Under the pieces are notes generated by a model that saw only the letters and a list, made by a program, of their open reading frames with translations, was not told where the DNA came from and made no database searches. Both the position numbers and the translations under genes were made by a program. A DNA stretch of 14,999 nt from Beroe ovata (Eukaryota; Ctenophora; Nuda; Beroida; Beroidae): positions 90,939 to 105,937 of the forward strand of contig CAMPET010000136.1 of assembly GCA_946803715.1 (NCBI GenBank). Direction: 5' to 3'. The first letter of the stretch is position 1; the number at the start of each line of letters is the position of its first letter. Below, in pieces: positions 1-13,900 of the stretch.

Positions 1-27
<27 letters not shown>
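1..27. repeat. (CA)n microsatellite upstream of a splice acceptor
   Basis: A pure CA dinucleotide run starts the window and probably continues to its left. It ends about 20 bases before the acceptor CCTTAG at 41-46 of the first visible UNC45 exon, with a pyrimidine-rich stretch between. It therefore lies in an UNC45 intron, close to the 3' splice site. Confidence 0.95.
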
Positions 28-31
<4 letters not shown>

Positions 32-46
32 GCCTCCCTCCCTTAG

Positions 47-3000
47 GTTCACACTGTGGGGCAGTTGTACAGCTCGGTGGAACCAGATCCCTTCTTAACC
101 TATTTCAAGAGAACACGAAAGAGGGCAAGGTGTTAGCCGCCAACGCCATCGCCAAAATCGCCATCAAGATGAACCCGGCTCTCGCCTTTAGTGGACAAAG
201 GTTTGAGAAGCACTGCTCCTCAGAAGCAGCAATTTGCAATCTGTAGGCAATAAGACCTGAGGAAATCAGTCATTCATCAGTTTACAGTTACATCGAAATT
301 AGTGATTGACTTGACTGATGATGATCGTTGGTATCTGAGGCTCCAATTTTTTCAACTTATCCCTGCGAAACTTTGCATTCAATATATTTACACACCCATC
401 CCACAGAGCTCTAGATGCGTGTAGGCCCTGCATTTCTCTCATAGAGAGCACAAACGAGAATACATTCCAAGTGTACGATGGTTTGATGGCTCTGACGAAC
501 CTCGCCAGTGTCAGTGATAGTGTCAGGTGAGAGAAGGATGAAGAGGAGGGCCAATTAGTGGACTAATTAGTGAACCAATTAGTGAAATAATTAGTGGACT
601 AATTAGTGGACTAATTAGTGGACTGATTAGTGGACTAATTAGCAATTAGTGGACCAGTCCGTAATTACCCGGTCCACACATTTTGAAGAGGCTTTTTCAA
701 TTTTCATTCTTTCATACTTGTCCACATATCATGTAGCAGACTGCACTGAAAAAGATGTTCGACATTTGTCTATAGTAGACTGTTCCACAAATTTATAGTG
801 TGCACAGTGCACTACAAAGTGCGTGCCCCTATTTATACCCTGTGAACAGAAAGACGCGCGCAAGATAATAGGGCCACGCAACGTTGGAACACAATTCATT
901 GTAGACGGGAAGTAGGCTCAGAACTGATTTACACATATTCCTATCCAACATCCCCCAGGGAGCGTATTATCCGTGAGGGAGGGTGTCACCAGGTAGATTT
1001 CCAAATGCTCGAGGATAACGAAGCTCTGAGGAGGGCAGCAACGCAAGCCGTCTGTAATCTGAGTCTATCAGAGAAGTTTAGAGAAAGATACGTACCGGGT
1101 GAGTTGATCTCTGGATTATGAAATATTACCTTGTGTTTGGATATATAGTGACTTTGAAAAGATTATGAAACAAAGGTCTTGCCCTTGATTGTTATCCTGG
1201 CATAAACAGGTATCAGTAATCTGTATTGAAATGAGCGTTTCTGTATTTATAACTGTGATCTCATTCGACAATCGCTGTCACGTGATCGAAATGAGCCTAA
1301 TTTTGAATTTGAACAATCTCGCAGAACAAGAGAGTGATGACCCAGTTGACCGACTGAAAGCCATCTTCGTGTTCTGCGGAGACGAGGACTATCACACCCG
1401 TATAGCAGCTCTGGGAGCAGTGGCTTACCTCACTGCTGGTGGGTAGCACGTGACATTGCGAGAATGTAACGCGTGATAATGTAACGCGTGATAATGCGTG
1501 ACATGATATATACTAAAACCTGACTATAACCTCACTCCCAAACTCAGACGTGAAGGTGTGCAAGTCCCTCATTAAGATTGGCAGTTTTGAGGAAGTGGTT
1601 AAGGAGACGATATGTTTTGAGGATGCAGGAGTCCGGCACAGGCTGTTGGTTATCCTACAGAATATGATGGCGTCTGATAAGAGTGTGGCGGAGTTTATTA
1701 TAAATACGCCCATATTTGAGTGCCTGCTGGCTCTCATGGTAAGTTCAAATTTGTAGCAAGGATATTTTTTGAGCAAGAGAACACTTCGTCACGCCGGCTT
1801 GCACCATGGTTTTTTCGAGCCATAACGAATTTACTCGCATTACAATGCATTGGACAGGGTATAGTGGTTGAAATAAAGAATATCTTTAACAATTAAACAT
1901 CAACATCAAATCAACAATTAAGATCATTCACACTGTTTCTTCCTCCTTTTCTCCCTTGCCCGGCGATTCTGGAACCAATACAGCACACTCCTCTCCGGTA
2001 GTCCTATCTCTTCTGCCACTCGTTTCCTCACATCAGTTCCCAGATACTTGTACACACTGAATACAAGTTCCAGTTGAGTCCGTTGTGTATCCGTCGGTTC
2101 ACTTCGTCGCTTTCGGCTCTTCGGACCGAGAACTTTGTTGAGGGTCGAAGCTTTGTCGGGGAGGGGAGGTGATTGGTTGATGAAGGAAGTTGATTGGGAG
2201 GGGAGGGCAGGTGATTGGTTGGTGGAGGAAGTTGATTGGTCAGGAATAGGAGAGGTGAGAATTCGTGCAGCTTGCTCCAGCAGATCTGTGGTCGATTCCG
2301 CGCTTGAGGATGATGTGTCTGGAGAGGGAGTTGAAGAAGAGGGGCGTGGTCTTCGTCTCCTTTGAGGAGTGGAATAGGGGGAGTACCTTCTGGAACACGG
2401 GGGAGAGGGGGAGGTAGAGGCTGAGGGAGAGGAGAAGGGGAGGTGTGAGGAAGAGGCAGGGTGATCTGAGGTGGGGTAGTAATCGGAGAAGTTGAAGGGT
2501 GGAGATGGTTCCAGGGGTGAAGGGAGGGAAGGAAGGAGATGTGGTTCAAAGGATGAGGGAAGAGAAGGGAATGGGTCCAGGGATGTAGGAAGGGAAGGAA
2601 TGAGGTGGTGTTGTTGGAAAGAAGACGATGTGATGGTGGGGTGGATATCTTGGATAGACGGAAGATGGTGGTCCAAGTCAGGGATTCCATGGAAATCAGA
2701 AGGGGTGTGGTCAGTGTCAGGTGTTAGGAGGGAGTCGAGGAAGGATAGGGGTGAGGAGAGGTCAGATTCAAAGAGGGAGGAGGGGATAGGACCCGGGAGG
2801 AAAAACTGCGATTCTTCATAGTGTTGTGTTGTGGTGTCACAGAAAGGAGGGAAGGTTGGCTGGGGGATTTGGGGAGGAAAGCTGTTTCCTTGAGGTGTTG
2901 AGGGAGGTGTAAGCGAATCGAGAAACTGATCCAAACTGAAATGATCTGCGGAGTGGGCAAGGGTGTCAAAGTCAAACTGCATAGTAAAATCTGATACCCA

Positions 3001-3487
3001 TTCAGAGCTTGTTAGCTTTTTATACTCTCTCCTGCACAGCTCACGATAAGCCACTTGCATTGCATAACGTTGACACCACTCTAAGTGAGGATAAAAGCGC
3101 TTTACAATTACACGCCCCAAATGTGTATTCGTAACAGATAAGTCGACGTAGCAGTCGTTGAATCAAGTGGTGTCAACGAAGTGGGACAAACGCGTAGGTC
3201 GTAGGAATATGGAATGGGGCACTTTGATTTCTAGTTGTAAAACATCGTGAATTAAGATACAAATTCTGAAGAATCTAGAGAATTATGAACCAAAACCTGC
3301 TCCTAAAAACTTAAAGCATACCACTTTAAACTTAAAGCATACCACTCAAGCTATTATCTAATGCTATTTTCAGCAAGTATGCCCAAAGGAAGGACCAATG
3401 AAGGAAGTTCTGAACAACTGTATGAAGGCTGCAAAACACTGGGGTCTCATAGAGCAGAATCCTGGAGATATCGTTTATACAAAGTAA
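47..3487 (+). CDS. UNC45: UNC45-type myosin chaperone, 3' part (UCS domain), six exons
   Basis: UNC45 proteins are cytosolic co-chaperones that fold and stabilise myosin motor heads, usually with Hsp90, through a C-terminal armadillo-like UCS domain. Exons seen: 47-200, 407-526, 959-1098, 1325-1438, 1548-1738 and 3374-3487. All introns are GT-AG and the phases agree throughout, giving 276 residues plus stop, open at the 5' end. Matches recalled from animal UNC45 include NAIAKIAIKMNPALAF, the segment DGLMALTNLASVSDSVR, LRRAATQAVCNL, FCGDEDYHTRIAALGAVAYL and RHRLLVILQNMMASDK. The last exon supplies AAKHWGLIEQNPGD, aligning with the family's C-terminal CLxKAxxYGLIxP segment. The TPR domain and first UCS repeats lie left of the window. 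The last intron (1739-3373) contains an antisense homeobox gene. A second copy of the last exon lies at 4433-4546. A possible poly(A) signal AATAAA is at 3867-3872. UNC45A versus UNC45B type cannot be decided. Confidence 0.9.
551..654. repeat. 12-bp minisatellite rich in TAATTA, in an UNC45 intron
   Basis: About nine imperfect units of a 12-mer close to AATTAGTGGACT lie in the intron 527-958. The unit has dyad symmetry (ATTAGT..ACTAAT). TAATTA occurs at 564, 588, 600, 612 and 637, and CAATTA at 552, 576 and 643. TAATTA is the classical core recognised by Gln50 homeodomains. Whether the array has any function is unknown. Confidence 0.9.
1463..1501. repeat. short 15-bp tandem repeat in an UNC45 intron
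   Basis: Two exact copies of AATGTAACGCGTGAT and a partial third copy lie in the 109-bp intron 1439-1547, between two UCS exons. They take up about a third of that intron. Confidence 0.85.
1739..1877 (+). promoter_or_regulatory. possible intronic early stop and poly(A) signal of UNC45
   Basis: If the donor at 1739 is not used, the fifth exon reads on for five codons (VSSNL) to a TAG at 1754-1756. AATAAA follows at 1872-1877, about 45 bases before the 3' end of the antisense homeobox ORF. A transcript ending here would lack the last 37 residues of UNC45. The stop and hexamer are seen; their use is inferred. Confidence 0.35.
1924..3120 (-). CDS. intronless homeodomain transcription factor, nested in an UNC45 intron
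   Basis: A single 398-codon ORF. An in-frame stop lies upstream at 3163-3165, so the Met at 3120 is the first possible start. Residues 335-394 form a 60-residue homeodomain: Arg5, Leu16, Phe20 and the recognition helix YWFQNRRARE with Trp48, Phe49, Gln50, Asn51 and Arg53 all present. Gln50 predicts binding to TAATTA-like sites. The N-terminal third is acidic and hydrophobic, with a repeated FLDSL motif at residues 66-70 and 127-131, resembling activation domains. Residues 170-330 are Pro/Ser-rich with internal repeats (PSLPSxxEP units, and two SPxLP units near 303 and 317). A basic patch RRRRPRP at about 254-260 may be a nuclear signal. Only four residues follow the homeodomain. It resembles PRD-like or other Gln50 classes only loosely, and I cannot assign a family. 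Its position inside the last intron of UNC45, on the opposite strand, is unusual, as is the lack of introns in a window of finely split genes. Confidence 0.85.
   Translation of the reverse strand: MGRVIVKRFYPHLEWCQRYAMQVAYRELCRREYKKLTSSEWVSDFTMQFDFDTLAHSADHFSLDQFLDSLTPPSTPQGNSFPPQIPQPTFPPFCDTTTQHYEESQFFLPGPIPSSLFESDLSSPLSFLDSLLTPDTDHTPSDFHGIPDLDHHLPSIQDIHPTITSSSFQQHHLIPSLPTSLDPFPSLPSSFEPHLLPSLPSPLEPSPPFNFSDYYPTSDHPASSSHLPFSSPSASTSPSPPCSRRYSPYSTPQRRRRPRPSSSTPSPDTSSSSAESTTDLLEQAARILTSPIPDQSTSSTNQSPALPSQSTSFINQSPPLPDKASTLNKVLGPKSRKRRSEPTDTQRTQLELVFSVYKYLGTDVRKRVAEEIGLPERSVLYWFQNRRAREKRRKKQCE
3068..3178. repeat. 13-bp inverted repeat around the homeobox gene 5' end
   Basis: CGTTGACACCACT at 3068-3080 is the exact reverse complement of AGTGGTGTCAACG at 3166-3178. 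The pair spans the homeobox start codon. The right arm is also the first sequence after the N at 4031 (4032-4044), where block B begins. Related GACACCAC words recur in the USP32 intron at 7366-7577. Confidence 0.7.
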
Positions 3488-4030
3488 AGGAATATATGTT
3501 CTTTAACTTTAAGGGACTTAACATGTTCTTGGGCTGTAAACTTTTGACACGATTTATTATCCTTTTGAATTTGATTTGAAAAACTGCTTTATCTGCAATA
3601 CTTTTGCTTTCTCTTATAGTTATACGCTTTTGGTTTATGAATTTTTAACGAAGATCTGCGAAATTTGATGACAATGCTGCTGTATATTCTTGATATTTTC
3701 CCCCTTGTAATTCGTCGTGAAAATTGCGTACTTCTGCGCGGCTGAGTGCCCGGAAATCGCGCGACAGAGAGCTCCTAGTCCTACAACCCAGTGGCCTGTT
3801 TAGATGCAAAAACTGACCAGTAATTGATATCCCGAACACATTGAAAATGACCAACTTGATTGTAGAAATAAATTTATCAGCTTAATCTGAGTAACAATTA
3901 AATTAGATTGATTGAGTATAAAAAGTCCTCGAATCACAAAAAATCACACAACGGTAAAAACATTGAATTTGACAAGAATTAGAAACATACATATAAAAAG
4001 TTAAATTCTGATTAGAAATATTTGTCATAC
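3166..4030. repeat. duplicated block, copy A (contig end)
   Basis: This stretch is repeated, with scattered substitutions and indels, at 4032-5141. It contains the UNC45 terminal exon (3374-3487) and its 3' flank. It ends in ATTTGTCATAC directly before the N at 4031, and the matching word in copy B (5131-5141) runs on into new sequence. A private tandem repeat (TTAAAGCATACCACT twice) lies at about 3311-3346. The minus-strand frame at 3645-3854 has no family support, and copy B breaks it with indels, so it is treated as non-coding. Confidence 0.9.
3867..3872 (+). promoter_or_regulatory. candidate UNC45 poly(A) signal
   Basis: AATAAA lies 380 bases after the UNC45 stop codon. It is kept in the second copy at 4971-4976. 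It is the first canonical hexamer I noticed downstream of the terminal exon. Confidence 0.45.
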
Positions 4031-4031
4031 N
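4031..4031. other. single N: assembly join between overlapping contigs
   Basis: One N separates ATTTGTCATAC from AGTGGTGTCAACG. The sequence left of it matches the interior of the right-hand piece (up to 5141), and the sequence right of it matches the interior of the left-hand piece (from 3166). This is a dovetail overlap. Confidence 0.85.
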
Positions 4032-4246
4032 AGTGGTGTCAACGAAGTGGGACAAACGCGTAGGAATATGGAATGGGGCACTTTGATTTCTAGCTGTGAA
4101 ACATCGTGAATTAAGACACAAATTCTGAGGAGTCTAAAGTTCAAGTACCCAAGGATTATGAAGATTGAAGTTGAACCGAAGCCTGCTCCTTAAGAATACC
4201 ACTATATCTAGTCCTACTCTAGCCTAATATCTAATTCCATTTTCAG

Positions 4247-4263
4247 CAAGTATGCCCAAAGGA
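4247..4263 (+). pseudogene. truncated copy of the UNC45 terminal exon
   Basis: The acceptor TTTTCAG and the first 17 exon bases are intact. The sequence then switches to the start of the next sub-repeat at a shared AGGAATAT word. In frame it would read QVCPKEYRMGHFDFWL and then stop, losing the conserved WGLIEQNPGD end. It looks like the breakpoint remnant of a tandem duplication. Confidence 0.7.
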
Positions 4264-4432
4264 ATATAGAATGGGACACTTTGATTTCTGGCTGTAGAAG
4301 ATCGAGAATTAAGATACAAATTCTGAAGAATTTAGACTTAGAGAATTATGAACCAAAACCTGCTCCTAAAAACTTATATAGACTTAATGCATACCACTTT
4401 AAACTCAAGCTTTTATCTAATTCCATTTTCAG

Positions 4433-4546
4433 CAAGTATGCCCAAAGGAAGGGCCGATGAAAGAAGTTCTGAACAACTGTATGAAGGCTGCAAAACACTG
4501 GGGTCTCATAGAGCAGAATCCTGGAGATATCGTTTACACAAAGTAA
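4433..4546 (+). CDS. UNC45: second copy of the UNC45 terminal exon
   Basis: The copy has the same acceptor (ATTTTCAG), the same phase 0, and encodes the same 37 residues and stop as 3374-3487. The four base differences (GGA/GGG, CCA/CCG, AAG/AAA, TAT/TAC) are all synonymous third positions, while the flanks carry many substitutions and indels. It is either the allelic version of the same exon (favoured, given the N at 4031) or a true duplicated alternative last exon. Confidence 0.85.
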   Translation, partial: QVCPKEGPMKEVLNNCMKAAKHWGLIEQNPGDIVYTK

Positions 4547-4551
4547 CTTAC

Positions 4552-4600
4552 TTAAAGAACATAAATTCCCTTACTTAGTAAGGGAATTTATGTTCTTTAA
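4552..4600. repeat. 23-bp-arm perfect inverted repeat (hairpin), copy B only
   Basis: The left arm 4552-4574 and right arm 4578-4600 are exact reverse complements around a TTA loop. It begins 6 bases after the UNC45 stop of copy B, so it would fold at the start of the 3' UTR. Copy A has only the right-arm-like sequence (AACTTTAAGGGACTTAAC context near 3500-3520). The hairpin therefore arose by insertion or inverted duplication in one copy. Confidence 0.9.
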
Positions 4601-5141
4601 CTTTAAGGGACTTAACAATAACATGTTCTTGGGCTGTAAACTTTTGACACGATTTATCATCCCTTTGAATTTGATTTGAAAAACTGCTTTATCTGCAATA
4701 CTTTTGCTTTCTCTTATAGTTATACCGCTTGGTTTTATGTTTTTTAACGAAGATCTGCGAAATTTGATGACAATGCTGTTGTATATTCTTGATTTTTTCC
4801 CCTTGTAGTTCGTCGTGAAAATTGCTCACAACTGTGCGTCCGAGTGCTCGGAAATCGCGCGACAGAGAACTCCTAGTCCTACAACCCAGGGGCCAGTTTA
4901 GGTGCAAAAACTGACCGTTCACAGTAATTGATATCCCGAACAAATTGAAAATGACCAACTTGATTGTAGAAATAAATTTATCAGCTAAATCTGATTAACA
5001 ATTAAATTAGATTGATTGAGTATAAAAAGTCCTAGAATGTAGAATCACAAAAAATCACACAACCGTAAAAACATTGAATTTGACAAGAATTAGAAACGTA
5101 CATTCAAAAAGTTAAATTCTGATTAGAAATATTTGTCATAC

Positions 5142-5316
5142 AAATAATCAAAAACCCGTGATAGAAATCGGTATTGTCTGAAGTTGATGAATAGAAATGA
5201 GCGAGTGTGAGTCTGAAGTCTGCAAACCCTACAGTCGCATCTGCGTCCAAAGTTTTTCAAATTCGTGAAAAATCAATCCGTCCATCAAATTTAAAACCAA
5301 CGAACATTTCCGTTTA
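5142..5316. other. intergenic space between convergent UNC45 and USP32-like genes
   Basis: Unique sequence after the duplicated block and before the USP32-like stop codon. I see no exon. I also see no AATAAA or ATTAAA on the minus strand that would end the USP32-like transcript here, so its poly(A) site may use a variant hexamer or lie inside the duplicated block. Confidence 0.5.
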
Positions 5317-12544
<7,228 letters not shown>

Positions 12545-13348
12545 CTGGAGGAGAGAGAAATGGGGTAACAGGACGGAATATCCAATTTCTACAATACCCA
12601 ATGTTGCTTTTACTGGGTATTCGCGACGTGGGTATTCGCGACTTTGGTATTCTTGTAATGCTATTTGATTAGAATTCCTGAGGTTCCGGTTCAAGTCTGG
12701 GTCAATCCCATACTTTTCTGAGTTGCTTTCTATTCAGTGCGTCTTGGTCATGATCTCATTAAATTGAAAGGTTGCAGAGAAGAAGATGGGGAAATGGATT
12801 CTTGAATAAGAGTCGCATAATATACGGATTAACCGATAAATATTGAGGGTTAAGTTTGGAAAATTCTCTTTTGACTCAGTTAAGAAGGTGCTTTACTAGA
12901 CAATCAATTTAGCCAAACTACGAAATCTTCGTTGCTTTAATTATACCTTCAAATAGAGTTCCTACATCCGCTACCACTGAATGTTCGGTTGCTCGAAGTC
13001 TCTGGATTATTATATGTTCATTGTTCGTACTACATTACTTGGCCCATAATGAGCGTTGGTGCAGAATCCCAGGTGCTTAAAGCTTTGTTTGTTGTCAAAA
13101 TGAAGAGGCTTACTATACGCGGTTAATTCATCATTATTCTTAAATTCAAAGCATTCAATAATCTTTTAGAGGAACTTCAAACTTGCAACATTGAAAATAA
13201 GTTTTGAAATATAATGGGCATTGGGTAATATATTGACATGAAGAAAATATAACTACACATTGAATGCTGGCCTAATCAAACATGAGGATTTTATCATTTC
13301 TGCAGCAGTCATAACATTTCCACATTGAATTCGGATGACTCTTCAGCT
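12545..13348. other. exon-poor stretch between USP32-like and TMEM260-like exons
   Basis: No exon I can support on either strand. On the minus strand I looked for the expected EF-hand and DUSP exons of USP32 and the C-terminal half of TMEM260 and recognised neither. A short repeat GGGTATTCGCGAC occurs near 12615 and 12630. The stretch ends at an N (13349). Confidence 0.55.
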
Positions 13349-13349
13349 N
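13349..13349. other. single N: second assembly join
   Basis: A lone N lies immediately before a (CAAA)n tract. The USP32-like gene on the left lacks its 5' exons and the TMEM260-like gene on the right lacks its 3' exons, so the join probably hides missing sequence or a wrong neighbour. Confidence 0.7.
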
Positions 13350-13419
13350 CAAACAAACAAGTAAACTAACAAACAAACAAACAAACAAACAAACAAACAA
13401 ACAAACAAACAAACAAACA
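13350..13419. repeat. (CAAA)n microsatellite
   Basis: A run of CAAA units with a small interruption at about 13361-13368. On the minus strand it is (GTTT)n, starting 22 bases inside the intron that follows the TMEM260-like exon 13442-13552. It abuts the N at 13349, consistent with assembly stopping in low-complexity sequence. Confidence 0.95.
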
Positions 13420-13441
13420 GTATCACAGCTCGTATACTCAC

Positions 13442-13900
13442 TAGTTGAAATGTTCCGTAATCACGTCGTAGGAAATGAAAGATAAAGCCATGAACAGTAG
13501 TCTGGTCACCCCACGAGACTCGAGCTTTACGGAGATAACTGGATATGGGGAGCTGAAATAATGAGCTGCTGTCTTGTGTACCATTAACCATTATGATTAT
13601 AGAAGAGTGGAGGACACTTAAATGTGTCAGACATTTTCTATTTTTCTACAAGAAAATCCCCTTATTCAGTGTCTTTATGCGAAAGAACCACAAAAGTTCA
13701 GTCAAATATTCTATTTTATTTAACTTCATGCTTCAGCTACTGCAGCTGCACGCATCATATTTCCATATTTAACCACGAGTGATTTCATTAGAAATCTGAT
13801 ACGATTTGTATTGACTGGCAACATGTTTTACCTGCATATAGAGCAACATGGGAGCAAGGCCGTATACTGTTAGCAGAGCAAAGTTTCGTCGGGTCAAAGC
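13442..13900 (-). CDS. TMEM260: TMEM260-like (DUF2723) membrane protein, two internal exons
   Basis: TMEM260 is a multi-pass ER membrane protein of the DUF2723 family, reported as an O-mannosyltransferase of plexin and receptor-kinase ectodomains. Exon 13832-13900 (23 codons) encodes a hydrophobic segment with [17 protein letters not shown]. Exon 13442-13552 (37 codons) continues [19 protein letters not shown] and then [17 protein letters not shown]. Human TMEM260 has LPISSYLNHARWTWGDQTT followed by GFLTHFLREEYGTFSL at about residue 280 of about 700. Both exons are phase 0 at both ends with GT-AG introns. The N-terminal part must lie beyond 13900, probably outside the window. The C-terminal half should lie to the left but is not found before the N at 13349. 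Confidence 0.88.

Larger units (their letters stand above)
4032..5141. repeat. duplicated block, copy B, with an internal tandem duplication
   Basis: Homologous to 3166-4030. It is longer because the segment leading into the UNC45 terminal exon occurs twice (about 4063-4262 and 4263-4449). It also carries a palindromic insertion at 4552-4600 and small indels. The second sub-copy resembles block A more than the first does. Its minus-strand frame at 4689-4958 is not preserved relative to copy A. Confidence 0.9.

Noticed and set aside
1739-1825. An 18-bp GT-AG 'intron' (1739-1756) followed by an UNC45-like ending QGYFLSKRTLRHAGLHHGFFEP and a TAA.
   Set aside because: The frame and a weak GFFEP match looked attractive, but the exon at 3374-3487 has the same phase, a proper acceptor and a far better match (AAKHWGLIEQNPGD). 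An 18-bp intron would also be unlike all others here.
2028-2690. A 220-codon minus-strand ORF and plus-strand ORFs at 2135-2365 and 2492-2821.
   Set aside because: Shadow frames of the low-complexity Pro/Ser-coding stretch of the homeobox gene.
3361-3579. Plus-strand 72-codon ORF (and its counterpart at 4348-4578).
   Set aside because: These are the wrong frame over the UNC45 terminal exon. The frame entered from the acceptor matches UNC45 and is the one in which all differences between the copies are synonymous.
3645-3854. Minus-strand 69-codon ORF in copy A, with a longer version in copy B (4689-4958).
   Set aside because: The two copies differ by frameshifting indels and amino acid changes, with no sign of selection on the frame. 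It is probably UNC45 3' flank.
3916-3924. TATAAAA-like word suggesting a promoter.
   Set aside because: It lies in the UNC45 3' flank, with no ORF or exon downstream on that strand apart from the duplicated block. The word is common in AT-rich DNA.
12671-12715. tRNA-like B-box word GGTTCAAGTCT.
   Set aside because: The flanking bases do not pair into a T-stem and no A box or acceptor stem is evident.
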